Below are positions 55,734 through 64,000 of a stretch of DNA of 64,000 nucleotides, piece after piece. Within the stretch, counting starts at the first letter, position 1. Each line of letters opens with the position of its first letter. The translations under genes and the position numbers were made by a program. Under the pieces are notes generated by a model. It ran no database searches and was not told the DNA's origin. It saw only the letters and a program-made list of their open reading frames with translations. The DNA is from Bradyrhizobium sp. DOA9 (GTDB lineage Bacteria; Pseudomonadota; Alphaproteobacteria; Rhizobiales; Xanthobacteraceae). Where the stretch lies: contig NZ_DF820425.1 of NCBI RefSeq assembly GCF_000617845.2, positions 1,641,038 to 1,705,037 of the forward strand. The letters run 5' to 3'.

Positions 55734-56345
55734 TTACGCTGCGAAACGGTCGACGCCGGCGCCCTTAAGCAAATCGGCGAGTTGCTTGCGGGCATAGAAC
55801 ATCCGCGTCTTCACCGTGCTCTGGGGGATGCCGATGATCTTGCCGACCTCCTCCACCGACTTCTCGTGGTAGTAGACGAGGTTGATGATCTCGCGGTGCG
55901 CCGGCGACAGCTTCTGCACGCAGGCCCGCAGGATGGCGCTGGTGTCGCTGCGGTCGAGCGAGGTCTCCGGCGTGTCGCAATCGTCCGGAATCTGACGCAC
56001 GTCCTCCTGATCGATGTCCTCGAAGCGGCGCTGGCGCATCGCGGTCAGCGCCTTGAAGCGGGCGATCGAGAGCAGCCAGGTGGACACTTGCGAGCGGCCC
56101 TGGAACTGGCCTGCGGTCCGCCACACGTCCAGAAACACCTGGCTGACCAGATCTTCCGCCGTGGTGGCATCGCGCACGATGCGCAGGATGAAGCGGTACA
56201 CCCGCACATTGTGCCGGCAGTACAGGATGTGCATGGCCGTCCGGTTGCCGTCGGCGATGCTTCCGAGAAGCATGTCGTCCGAGGTCGCCTGAGCGGCAAT
56301 GATGCTCTGGCTGGCTTGGGCGTTGATGGCAATGACGTTCGGCAT
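55734..56345 (-). CDS. ECF-type RNA polymerase sigma factor
   Basis: 203 residues. Region 2 at about 25-95 (DMLLGSIADGNRTAMHILYC, VRVYRFILRIVRDATTAEDL VSQVFLDVW) and region 4 at about 130-190 (LSPAHREIINLVYYHEKSVE EVGKIIGIPQSTVKTRMFYA RKQL). The linker in between is long and acidic (EDIDQEDVRQIPDDCDTPET). No anti-sigma gene follows, so regulation is by another route. It lies next to the signalling cluster with the response regulator at 56767. Upstream of it is a set of TTTCGT-type inverted and direct repeats. Confidence 0.93.
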   Translation of the reverse strand: MPNVIAINAQASQSIIAAQATSDDMLLGSIADGNRTAMHILYCRHNVRVYRFILRIVRDATTAEDLVSQVFLDVWRTAGQFQGRSQVSTWLLSIARFKALTAMRQRRFEDIDQEDVRQIPDDCDTPETSLDRSDTSAILRACVQKLSPAHREIINLVYYHEKSVEEVGKIIGIPQSTVKTRMFYARKQLADLLKGAGVDRFAA

Positions 56346-56464
56346 GGACTTGGCTCCCCGTAGCGCCGCAACCGAGCGGCGTTTCCTTGTGTCAAAGTGT
56401 TAATGAGCCAACGTTTCGGGACGTCTGCACGAAAAGCGGAAAATGGTTTCGTGCGCCGCCAAAT

Positions 56465-56493
56465 TGTTTCGTCACAACCGCCGCGACGAAACA
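56465..56493. promoter_or_regulatory. TGTTTCGTC/GACGAAACA inverted repeat upstream of the ECF gene
   Basis: Arms TGTTTCGTC (56465-56473) and GACGAAACA (56485-56493) are perfectly inverted with an 11-nt spacer. More GTTTCG/CGAAAC units lie nearby (56417-56422, 56445-56451), giving at least four in about 80 bp, from 72 to 148 bp upstream of the ECF start codon. The remaining gap to 56766 holds a family D repeat and no gene. Confidence 0.55.
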
Positions 56494-56652
56494 TTCGGGG
56501 CAGAAAATCGTGTGATTTCAACGTACGGAAAATACGGGAGTGGGGATTCGGGGCGGACGGGGGCGCCGCGGAACGTATTTCGGGGGATTGCGTTTGGCGG
56601 TCCCGCACCCACCGCCGTCGTCCGGGGCGCGCGCAGTCAAGATGCCGGTCTC

Positions 56653-56742
56653 GTAGGGTGGGCAAAGGCGCAAAGCGCCGTGCCCACGATCTCTCGCGAT
56701 TATCAACGGAATGGTGGGCACGCTTCGCTTTGCCCACCCTAC
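56653..56742. repeat. dispersed palindromic repeat, family D
   Basis: GTAGGGTGGGCAAAGGCGC at the left and GCTTTGCCCACCCTAC at the right; inner arms CGTGCCCAC and GTGGGCACG. Same family as 5545-5633. It separates the response-regulator stop codon from the ECF promoter region. Confidence 0.87.
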
Positions 56743-56766
56743 AGCACTTCACCGTGCCGCTAGCCC

Positions 56767-57498
56767 CTACGCCTTCTCGCCCTGCGGCGAGAACAGATAG
56801 CCGCCGCCGCGGATGGTGCGGATCACGGCGGGCTTGGCCGGATCGGGCTCGATCTTGCGGCGGATGCGCATGATGCGCAGATCGACCGCGCGGTCGAAGG
56901 CTTCGGCGTCGCGGGCGTTGGCGAGCTCGAGCAGGCGCTCGCGCGACAGCACGCGCTTCGGGTTGGCCGCGAACACCTTCAAGAGCCCAAACTCGGATGC
57001 GGTCAGCGGGTGCTCGTTGCCCTCGTCGTCGCGCAAGGCCTGCGCTTCGAGGTCGAGCCATTTGGTGCCGAAGCGCACCAGCTGCTCCTTGTCCGACTTC
57101 GCAGCCGGCGCCTCCGCCGCCTTTGCAGGCCCACTCCGTCGCAGCACCGAGCGGATGCGCGCCATCAATTCGCGCAGCTCGCAGGGTTTTGCGACGTAAT
57201 CGTCGGCGCCGAGCTCGAGGCCGACGACGCGGTCGATTGGGCTCGCCGTCGCCGTCAGCATGATCACGGGCACGTTGATGCGGCTCTTGAGGTCGCGGAT
57301 GATCGAGAGCCCGTCTTCCTCGGGCATGTTGAGGTCGAGCACGACGAGATCGGGCATGCTGCCCTGGATCGCGGTGCGCAGGGACTTGCCGCCGTCGCAC
57401 AGCGTCACGGTGAAGCCGTGCATCTTGAGGTAATCGCCGACCATCTCCCGGGCCGGGGCCTCGTCGTCGACGATCATGATGTGCTGGCTTTGAGTCAT
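56767..57498 (-). CDS. OmpR-type response regulator
   Basis: 243 residues. Receiver: D11/D12 acidic pocket, phosphorylation site D55 in LVVLDLNMPEEDGLSIIRDL, Thr in IMLTATA, and K104 in YVAKPCELRELMARI. After a linker (RRSGPAKAAEAPAAK) a winged-helix DNA-binding domain (HPLTASEFGLLKVFAANPKR VLSRERLLEL; IRRKIEPDPAKPAVIRTIRG GGY) ends the protein. Its gene is 25 bp after the stop of the receiver-kinase gene (57524-59269) in the same direction, so it is a likely output of the cluster. Confidence 0.95.
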   Translation of the reverse strand: MTQSQHIMIVDDEAPAREMVGDYLKMHGFTVTLCDGGKSLRTAIQGSMPDLVVLDLNMPEEDGLSIIRDLKSRINVPVIMLTATASPIDRVVGLELGADDYVAKPCELRELMARIRSVLRRSGPAKAAEAPAAKSDKEQLVRFGTKWLDLEAQALRDDEGNEHPLTASEFGLLKVFAANPKRVLSRERLLELANARDAEAFDRAVDLRIMRIRRKIEPDPAKPAVIRTIRGGGYLFSPQGEKA

Positions 57499-57523
57499 GG
57501 TCTTTGCATCACGGGCTTTGGCA

Positions 57524-59269
57524 TCACGCCAATTCGGTCGCGGGGAGGGTGATGGTGAAGGTCGAGCCCTTGCCGGGGCCCTCGCTCTCGGCGGTCACCT
57601 CGCCGCCGTGCATGTCGATGATACGCTTGACGATGGACAGACCAAGTCCCGTCGAGCTCTCGCCGGCGGTCGGTTTGGCCGACAGCCGCTGGAACCGGCC
57701 GAACAGGCGGCCGAGATCCTCCGGCGAGAGGCCGGCGCCCTCGTCGCTGACGCTGACGATGGTATCGCTGCCCTCGTGGACCACGGTGACGTCGATCTTG
57801 CCGCCGATCGGCGAGTATTTGATGGCGTTGCTGATGAGGTTGTCGATCGCCTCGCGGATGCGGTCGGTGTCGCACATGGTGACGATGTTGGCCGGCGCCG
57901 TGACGCTGATCGCCTGCTGCTTGTTGACGGCGAGCGGCTGGTTGGCCTCGGCGACCTCCTTGACCAGGGCGGCGACGTCGACCGGCTCGCGGCGGATGGT
58001 GATGTCGAAGGCATCCGCCATCGCGTCCGAGATCAGATGATCGACCATCGTGGTGAGGCGCTTGGTGGCGTCGCGGATGTGGTCGACCTGGGCGACGACG
58101 CCGCTTTCCGAGGCGCCGGTCGAGATCAGCTCCTTGAGCATCTCGGTGCGGCCGAGAATGACGCCGAGCGGGTTCTTCAGGTCGTGCGCGACGGTGCCCA
58201 AAATCTCGTTCTTGAAGCCGTTGGCGCGCTGCAGGCGCAGCCATTGCGCCGAGAGGCGGCGGTTGGCCTGCATCAGCGCGCGGGTGCGCTGGGCGACGCG
58301 GTCCTCCAGCTGGGTGTTGGCGTCCTGCAGCTGCTGGTAGAGGATGACGTTGTCGAAGGCGATCGAGAGCCGGCTCGAGAAGATCTCGACCAGCGAGCGG
58401 TCGGTCTCCGACAGCTCGCGCTCGGCCTGCAGCAGCACCACGACCTCGCGGCCCGATCCGGTGCGCAGATAGATCACGCTGCGGTGGTCGGCGAACTCGT
58501 TCTTGCGGCGCTGGAACGCGGCCTCCACCATCTCGCGCAGCTCGGGGTCGAGCGCCTTCGACGACGTGGTGCCGATGAAGCGGCTGTAGCAGCCGCTGCC
58601 GGCGAGCACGGAGAGCTCGGGATCGTTGCCGCCATTGTCGCGCAGCACCAGGATGCCGGCGCAATCGACGTTGAGCAGCGAGGCGAGCTGGGTCAGGACG
58701 CCCTCGGCGAGCCGCTGCATCGACTTGAAGTCGTACAGCGTCGAGGCCGCGTCGATGATGATCTCCAGCCCGCGCCGCGTCTGCACCATGCGCTCGAGCT
58801 GCTGATAGGAGCGCAGCGCCGCGGTCAGCGAGGTGAACAGCTTGTCGGCGGTGAGCTCGGTCTTGGCCTTGTAGTCGTTGATGTCGTACTGCACGATGAC
58901 GCGCCGCTCCGGCGCTTGGCCGGGCTGGCCGGTGCGCAGGATGATGCGCACGGTCTCGTTCTTAATCTCGTTGCGGATGAACTCGACCAGCTCGAGGCCG
59001 GCGACGTCGGTCTCCATGATGACGTCGAGCAGCACGGCGGCGACGTCGCGGTGCGCGGCCATCAGCTTGCGGCCTTCGGCCGCGGAATAGGCCGACAGGA
59101 TCTCCAGGCTCTGGCCGTTCAGGCTGTAATCCGACAGCGCAAAGCGGGTGCCGTCATGCACGGCCGGATCGTCATCGATGACGGCGATCTTCCATTTGCG
59201 GGCGTTGCTATCCTCCGACGCGGTACCGGTATCGTCGATCAGGTGGAGGACATCGTCCTGTTCGGCCAT
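57524..59269 (-). CDS. receiver-DUF3369-histidine kinase (hybrid)
   Basis: 581 residues. Receiver domain at about 25-150 with phosphoacceptor D82 (VLLDVIMETDVAGLELVEFI), then a DUF3369 GAF-like sensor (about 165-315, RRGLEIIIDAASTLYDFKSM), a coiled region (YQQLQDANTQLEDRVAQRTR), and the kinase: H362 in GTVAHDLKNPLGVIL, then NLISNAIKYSP, DEGAGL and GLGLSIVKRI. The N-terminal receiver with C-terminal kinase order suggests a relay intermediate. It overlaps the upstream kinase gene by 31 bp, and the OmpR regulator follows at once. Confidence 0.93.
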   Translation of the reverse strand: MAEQDDVLHLIDDTGTASEDSNARKWKIAVIDDDPAVHDGTRFALSDYSLNGQSLEILSAYSAAEGRKLMAAHRDVAAVLLDVIMETDVAGLELVEFIRNEIKNETVRIILRTGQPGQAPERRVIVQYDINDYKAKTELTADKLFTSLTAALRSYQQLERMVQTRRGLEIIIDAASTLYDFKSMQRLAEGVLTQLASLLNVDCAGILVLRDNGGNDPELSVLAGSGCYSRFIGTTSSKALDPELREMVEAAFQRRKNEFADHRSVIYLRTGSGREVVVLLQAERELSETDRSLVEIFSSRLSIAFDNVILYQQLQDANTQLEDRVAQRTRALMQANRRLSAQWLRLQRANGFKNEILGTVAHDLKNPLGVILGRTEMLKELISTGASESGVVAQVDHIRDATKRLTTMVDHLISDAMADAFDITIRREPVDVAALVKEVAEANQPLAVNKQQAISVTAPANIVTMCDTDRIREAIDNLISNAIKYSPIGGKIDVTVVHEGSDTIVSVSDEGAGLSPEDLGRLFGRFQRLSAKPTAGESSTGLGLSIVKRIIDMHGGEVTAESEGPGKGSTFTITLPATELA

Positions 59270-61317
59270 TGCGAAGATCCGTCACTTTCTGTGCTTTGCG
59301 CGCCGCCCTTGGCGACGCGGGGCATGATAATGCGAAAAGTGGTGCCTTGTCCCAGCTTGGATTCCAGCATCATGCGGCCGCCGAGCTGCTGGGTGACGAG
59401 GTTATAGACGATATGAAGGCCAAGTCCCGTGCCGCCTTCATTGCGCCTTGTGGTAAAGAAAGGGTCAAAGGCCTGGCGCTGCACGTCCGGGGTCATGCCG
59501 GCCCCGTCGTCGGAGAAGCTGATCTCGATGTCCTCGGCCCCGCGCGGCCGCGCCGAGATCGCGATCCGGCCGGCGCGGCCGTCGGCGAAGGCGTGGTTGG
59601 CGGCGTTGAGGAAGAGGTTGGTCAGGATCTGGCCGTAGGAGCCGGGATAGCCGTCGAGCAGCAGTCCCTCGGGCACGTCGACCTCCAGCGTGATCGGCGA
59701 GCGCTTCAACACCGGCTTGAGGCTGGCGATGATCTGGTCGGTGGCTTCGCTCAGGGAGAACTGCCGCCGCTCGGCGTGGGAACGGTCGACCGCGACCTGC
59801 TTGAACGACTGGATCAGCTCGCCGGCGCGCTGGAGATTGGCGACGAGCTGCTGCGAGGCGTCGCGCGAGGATTGCACGAACTCCTCCAGCTGCGAGCGGC
59901 GCAGGCCGCCCTCGCCCTTGAGCTGGGCCTCGAAGATCTCGGTGCGCCGGGCAAAGCTCGAGGCCACCGTTAGGCTGATGCCGATCGGGTTGTTGACCTC
60001 GTGGGCGACGCCGGCAACGAGGCCGCCGAGCGCGGCCAGCCGCTCGGCGTCGATCAGGTTCTGCTGCGCGGTGTTGAGCTCGAGCAGGGCGCTCTCGGCC
60101 TTTTCCTTCGAGGCGCGCAGCTCGTCCTCGGTCCGGCGCTTGGCGATCGCGTTCTCGCGGAACACCTCCACCGCGCGCGCCATGGCCCCGACCTCGTCTC
60201 GCGCGCGCGTGCCCTGCACCTCGCGGTCGAGATCGCCGAGCGTGATCGCGCGCATCGCGGTCATGATCTGCTGCAGCGGCAGGCGGATCGACAGCGCGAT
60301 CAGGACGCCCGCGGTGAGGATGATGCCGAGGAAGATCACCGCGATCGACAGCACCCGTCGGGAAATGTCCGCCAGCGTGCGGTCGAACGTCTCCTGCGCC
60401 TTCTGCTCGCGCTGGCGCATCTTGGTCGAGAGGTCGTCGATGGCGCCGATCGCCTCGGCCTGGCTGGCGTCGATGGTGTTGCGCAGCAGCTCGGTGCGGC
60501 TCGCAAGCTGCTCGGAGAGCTTTGCAAAGCCCTCGCGCAGCGCGGCGGTGCGGGCGCCGAGCCGCTGCAGCGCCATCTTCTGCAGGTCGTTGTCGGCGAG
60601 ATCGATCATGACCGGGATGGTCCGCTCGATCGTCTCGGTGTTGCGGCGTGCGTCGTCGGCGGCGCCCGAGGACTGCGACAGATAATAGGAGTTGGCCGCC
60701 ACCAGCATCGCGGTGAAGGCCTCGCGGGACTTGCCGAGCGAGGGCCAGATCAGCGCGTCGCGATGGCCGGTGGCGCCCTCGATGATGGAGTAGAGCCCGG
60801 CCATGTCCCTGGCCGGGCCCTGCACCTGCTCCTCATAGGTCTTGGCGATCGTGGCCTGCACGCTGCGCAGCTCGCCGAAGCCGTTGAGGAAGCGGTCGGT
60901 GGTGCGCTCGAGCTCCTCGACCGAGCCCGACAGCATCGGGTCCTTGGCGGCGCGACCCGTCAGCGTGCCCAGCACCGCCTCGCGCAGCAACAGGATTTCG
61001 GCGAACAGGTCCGGGCTCGGCTGGTTGATGTAGCGGTGGATCAGGTTCTGCAGCCGCCCGGTCTCGCTCTCGAGCAGCGCCAGGATCCGGTCGGACTCGC
61101 GCACCCGGCGCACGTCGTCCCAGGCCGAGCCCAGGACCTGCGCGCCGTTCCAGATCATCGCCACCAGCACCACGACCACGGCGGAGTTCAGGGCGGCGAT
61201 CGACAGGATGCGCCAGCGGATCGGCACCGCCCGCAACAGGCCGACGATGCGCGCCCGCAGCTGCCCGAGCGGGCCGGGCGGCTTGTCCGCGTGTTCGCTA
61301 TGTCCAAACGCAGCCAA
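59239..61317 (-). CDS. HAMP sensor histidine kinase
   Basis: 692 residues. Helix 1 at about 36-56, a large periplasmic or helical domain at about 60-320 (four-helix bundle-like, SVEELERTTDRFLNGFGELR), helix 2 at about 321-345 (RVLSIAVIFLGIILTAGVLI), HAMP (about 346-400, RAITLGDLDREVQGTRARDE VG), a coiled coil, and the kinase core with H439 in GVAHEVNNPIGISL, NLFLNAANHAF and TGLGLHIVYNLV. The periplasmic region may contact the TRAP-type binding protein encoded 6 bp upstream. No receiver domain, so it signals through the hybrid and the OmpR partner. Confidence 0.94.
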   Translation of the reverse strand: MAAFGHSEHADKPPGPLGQLRARIVGLLRAVPIRWRILSIAALNSAVVVVLVAMIWNGAQVLGSAWDDVRRVRESDRILALLESETGRLQNLIHRYINQPSPDLFAEILLLREAVLGTLTGRAAKDPMLSGSVEELERTTDRFLNGFGELRSVQATIAKTYEEQVQGPARDMAGLYSIIEGATGHRDALIWPSLGKSREAFTAMLVAANSYYLSQSSGAADDARRNTETIERTIPVMIDLADNDLQKMALQRLGARTAALREGFAKLSEQLASRTELLRNTIDASQAEAIGAIDDLSTKMRQREQKAQETFDRTLADISRRVLSIAVIFLGIILTAGVLIALSIRLPLQQIMTAMRAITLGDLDREVQGTRARDEVGAMARAVEVFRENAIAKRRTEDELRASKEKAESALLELNTAQQNLIDAERLAALGGLVAGVAHEVNNPIGISLTVASSFARRTEIFEAQLKGEGGLRRSQLEEFVQSSRDASQQLVANLQRAGELIQSFKQVAVDRSHAERRQFSLSEATDQIIASLKPVLKRSPITLEVDVPEGLLLDGYPGSYGQILTNLFLNAANHAFADGRAGRIAISARPRGAEDIEISFSDDGAGMTPDVQRQAFDPFFTTRRNEGGTGLGLHIVYNLVTQQLGGRMMLESKLGQGTTFRIIMPRVAKGGAQSTESDGSSQWPNRTMSST

Positions 61318-61323
61318 CAGGCC

Positions 61324-62334
61324 TCACTCCACCTTGCGAATGCGTTCGATCAGCGCGGCCGCCGCGGGATCACGTTCGGCCTTGGCGTAGATTGCGGCCA
61401 TGGCGTCCTCGAACGGCTTGCGGTCGATGTCCTTGATGACGGTCACGCCGGCTTCCTGCGCCTGGCGCTGCGACTGCTCCTCGAGGTCGCGCCACTTCTC
61501 GCGCATGAACCGGCTGGAGCGCTGCGCGGCCTCCCTGAAGATCGTCTGCTCCTCCGCCGACAGGCTCTTCCAGGCCTTGAGCGAGATCACCAGCACCTCC
61601 GGGCTCATCGTGTGCTCGGTGAGCGTGTAATGGCCGGCATGCTTGTAATGGTTCGTGGTCACGAAGGATGGCCAGTTGTTTTCGGCGCCGTCGATCAGAT
61701 GGTTGGCAAGCCCGGTGAGCACTTGCCCGTAGGGCAGCTCGACCGGTTCGGCGCCGAGCGCGCGCATCATCTGGCTCATCAACTCCGACTGCTGCACCCG
61801 GATCCGCAATCCCTTGAGATCCGTGATGGTCTTCACCGGGCGGACGCCGTTGTAGATCGACCGCGCGCCCGAATCGTAGAAGGCGAGCCCGACGAAGCCG
61901 TAGGGCTCGAAGCTGCCGAGGATCTCGTTGCCCACAGGTCCGTCCAGCACCTTCTGCATGTGCTCGATGGACCGGAACAGGAACGGCATGGCCAGCACGT
62001 TCATGGCCGGGACGAAATTGCCGATCAGCGCCACGTTGGTCCGGTTGAGGTCGATCGCACCGGCCCGGGTCTGCTCGATGGTCTCCTTTTCCTCGCCGAG
62101 CTGGCGGGAGTGGAACACCTTGATCTCGTGCCGGCCGCCGGTGCGCTCGGCGATCAGGGCGCCCATGTAGCGCAGCGCCTGGACGGTCGGGTAATTCTCG
62201 GTCTGGGTATCGGCGGCGCGAAATTCGCGCGCAACGGCGCCCGTCGCGCGCATGCCCGACGAGACTGCGGCAAGCAGAAGCGCGACGAAGATCACCCCGG
62301 TCCGCGAGAGTTCGGCACGGCTCAACACTGGCAC
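61324..62334 (-). CDS. TRAP-type C4-dicarboxylate-like substrate-binding protein, without permease
   Basis: 336 residues from the GTG at 62334 (GAGGGG site 6 bp upstream; a TTG at 62340 is an alternative). The DctP-fold is clear: REFRAADTQTENYPTVQALR, FYDSGARSIYNGVRPVKTIT DLKGLRIRVQQSELMSQMMR ALGAEPVELPYGQVL with the conserved arginine that binds a carboxylate, and SLKAWKSLSAEEQTIFREAA. A signal sequence precedes. No DctQ/DctM permease is here; the next gene is a sensor kinase (6 bp away), so the protein probably reports ligand binding to that kinase. Confidence 0.92.
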   Translation of the reverse strand: MPVLSRAELSRTGVIFVALLLAAVSSGMRATGAVAREFRAADTQTENYPTVQALRYMGALIAERTGGRHEIKVFHSRQLGEEKETIEQTRAGAIDLNRTNVALIGNFVPAMNVLAMPFLFRSIEHMQKVLDGPVGNEILGSFEPYGFVGLAFYDSGARSIYNGVRPVKTITDLKGLRIRVQQSELMSQMMRALGAEPVELPYGQVLTGLANHLIDGAENNWPSFVTTNHYKHAGHYTLTEHTMSPEVLVISLKAWKSLSAEEQTIFREAAQRSSRFMREKWRDLEEQSQRQAQEAGVTVIKDIDRKPFEDAMAAIYAKAERDPAAAALIERIRKVE

Positions 62335-62388
62335 ACTCAACCCCTCAGTGGTGGAGTCTATGGCGGAAGCAAAAGGTTCAATGCAATC

Positions 62389-62444
62389 TAAAGCGTTTTC
62401 CGGCCAAGTGGATATACCGGTTCGCGTAAAGAAAACGCGTCAAA
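62389..62444. repeat. dispersed repeat, family I
   Basis: AAAGCGTTTTCCGG at the left and GAAAACGCGTC at the right, with inner ACCGG. A single copy here, but of a type seen widely in Bradyrhizobium. It lies in the 294-bp divergent gap between the two binding-protein genes. Confidence 0.65.
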
Positions 62445-62628
62445 TTGAGAATTCAACAGTCCCGTTCCGATCGGAACGGGCTCTGGCAGTGGGTCAGGGG
62501 ACGGCCGCCTCCCTGGTTCCGGAGACCGATTGTGCGGTGCGGCCGGCGTTCATTCCCGGTTGAAACGGCCCATGCCGGGCCTTAAGCAGGGCGGCCGGCC
62601 TTCGCCGTGCATTCCGGGAAGAGCCATC

Positions 62629-63954
62629 GTGAGGTCCGCATTGCGCCTTTTGCAGCTCGTCGCCGCCTTCGCGGCCCTCTCATTGGCCGCCCCGGCGCGG
62701 GCGGCCACCGACATCGCGTGGTGGCACGCCATGTCCGGCGAGCTCGGCCGGCAGCTGGAAAAGCTCGCCGCCGACTTCAACGCATCGCAATCCGATTACC
62801 GCATCGTGCCCGTCTACAAGGGCAATTACACCGAGACGGTGACGGCCGCGATCTTCGCCTTCCGCTCGCGCAGCCAGCCCGCCATCGTCCAGGTCAACGA
62901 GGTCGCCACGGCGACAATGACCGCGGCCAAGGGCGCGATCTATCCGGTGTTCAGCCTGATGCGGGACCAGGGCGAGCCGTTCTCGCTGGGCGATTATCTG
63001 CCCGCGGTCTCCGGCTACTACACCGATGCGGCCGGCAATCTCTTGTCCTTCCCGTTCAATTCCTCGACGCCGATCCTCTACTACAACAAGAGCCTGTTCC
63101 GCGACGCCGGCCTCGATCCGGAGGCGCCGCCGAAGACCTGGCCGGAATTGGGGGCGGCCGCCAAGCGCCTGCGCGACCGCGGCGCGCCTTGCGGCTTCAC
63201 CACGTCCTGGCCCTCCTGGGTTCATGTCGAGAATTTTTCGGCGTTCCACAATCTGCCGCTGGCCACCCGCACCAACGGCTTTGCAGGCCTCGATGCGGAA
63301 TTGACCATCAACAATCCAATCGTGGTCAAGCACGTCGCCCAGCTTGCCGAGTGGCAAAAGGCAAAACTGTTCGACTACAGCGGCCGCGGGCAGTCGGCCG
63401 AGCCGCGATTCCAGAAAGGCGAGTGCGGCATCTTCATCGGCTCCTCGGCGACGCGCGCCGACATCAAGGCCAATTCGAAGTTCGAGATCGGCTATGGCAT
63501 GATGCCCCATTGGCCCGACGCGAAGGGTGCGCCGCAGAACTCGATCATCGGCGGCGCCACGCTGTGGGTGCTGCGCGACCGCCCGCGCGAGGAATACAAG
63601 GGCGTGGCGCGGTTCTTCGCCTATCTGTCCCAGCCCGGCGTGCAGGCGGCCTGGCACCAGAACACCGGCTATCTGCCGGTGACCCGCGCCGCCTTCGAGC
63701 TGACGCGCTCGCAAGGCTTCTACGAGCGCAATCCGGGCTCGGCGATCTCGTTCGAGCAGATCACGCTCAATCCGCCGACGGAAAACTCCAAGGGCATCCG
63801 GCTCGGCTCCTTCGTCCTGATCCGCGGCGTGATCGAGGACGAGCTCGAGCAGGCCTTCGCCGGCCAAAAGACCGCGCAATCAGCGCTCGATTCCGCCGTC
63901 GAACGCGGCAACAAGCTCCTGCGCCAATTCGAGCGCGCGAGTCCGGAGCGGTAG
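62629..63954 (+). CDS. UgpB-like extracellular substrate-binding protein
   Basis: 441 residues from the GTG at 62629 with GGGAAGAG just before it; the frame is open to 62530, but without a site. A signal peptide (LRLLQLVAAFAALSLAAPAR AA) precedes a cluster D binding-protein fold: DIAWWHAMSGELGRQLEKLA, YRIVPVYKGNYTETVTAAIF AFR, PFNSSTPILYYNKSLFRDAG, and GGATLWVLRDRPREEYKGVA. This is the sn-glycerol-3-phosphate/glycerophosphodiester type (UgpB). Only the binding protein is visible; the ugpA/E/C genes could follow beyond the right edge. Divergent from the TRAP-type binding protein gene. Confidence 0.93.
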   Translation: MRSALRLLQLVAAFAALSLAAPARAATDIAWWHAMSGELGRQLEKLAADFNASQSDYRIVPVYKGNYTETVTAAIFAFRSRSQPAIVQVNEVATATMTAAKGAIYPVFSLMRDQGEPFSLGDYLPAVSGYYTDAAGNLLSFPFNSSTPILYYNKSLFRDAGLDPEAPPKTWPELGAAAKRLRDRGAPCGFTTSWPSWVHVENFSAFHNLPLATRTNGFAGLDAELTINNPIVVKHVAQLAEWQKAKLFDYSGRGQSAEPRFQKGECGIFIGSSATRADIKANSKFEIGYGMMPHWPDAKGAPQNSIIGGATLWVLRDRPREEYKGVARFFAYLSQPGVQAAWHQNTGYLPVTRAAFELTRSQGFYERNPGSAISFEQITLNPPTENSKGIRLGSFVLIRGVIEDELEQAFAGQKTAQSALDSAVERGNKLLRQFERASPER

Positions 63955-64000
63955 GGATTGGATGTCGCTATCGCCGCAAGCGAGGTGCGCTCCCTAGTCC

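Overview
The window (about 64 kb, high GC) reads as chromosome of a soil alphaproteobacterium of the Bradyrhizobium/Rhodopseudomonas group. Pointers are the RegS/RegR redox pair, the rpmB - DUF3108 - Suv3-like helicase - S4 protein - fdxA - CarD order, several acyl-CoA dehydrogenases, and many dispersed palindromic intergenic repeats of types familiar from these genomes. The assignment comes from gene content and motifs only; no database search was run. No rRNA, tRNA or CRISPR array was recognised.

Layout. 1-1401: the start of a VIT-domain (sortase-target-like) gene, divergent from an XRE-type regulator. 1534-11365: catabolic genes on the plus strand (two acyl-CoA dehydrogenases, a GST, an AraC regulator, a BKACE enzyme, a two-subunit biotin-dependent acyl-CoA carboxylase), then a ceramidase-like membrane protein behind two palindromic operators. 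11572-21369, minus strand: a porin-like outer membrane protein, a complete peptide-type ABC importer, an AMP-dependent acyl-CoA synthetase and an iron-type alcohol dehydrogenase. 21681-23570: PilZ and DUF2235 genes.

23960-27565 is a low-GC two-gene module set into the high-GC background beside rpmB: a non-retron, non-intron reverse transcriptase with a long helical C-terminus, followed 87 bp later by a GHKL ATPase fused to a PD-(D/E)xK (Shedu-like) nuclease domain. I read it as a candidate anti-phage defence operon and as the most interesting locus here.

27826-35554: housekeeping block rpmB, DUF3108, Suv3-like helicase, S4-domain protein (apparently starting at ACG), 7Fe ferredoxin, CarD. 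35642-38251: adenylate cyclase and an HxlR/GST divergent pair. 38435-45357: cyoABCD, SURF1, regS and regR as one closely packed minus-strand run, joining a quinol oxidase to a quinone-sensing two-component system. 45426-45446 is a perfect palindrome between cyoA and an MFS transporter gene.

46920-55314: VOC and carboxymuconolactone-decarboxylase-like proteins, a PimC/PimD-like acyl-CoA dehydrogenase pair, an orphan amino-acid-binding protein, an L,D-transpeptidase with a FixK/FNR-like box upstream, an unknown membrane protein, and a TlpA-like/CcdA pair. 55734-63954: an ECF sigma factor, then a signalling cluster (OmpR-type regulator, receiver-DUF3369 histidine kinase, HAMP histidine kinase, TRAP-type binding protein with no TRAP permease nearby), and a divergent UgpB-like binding protein.
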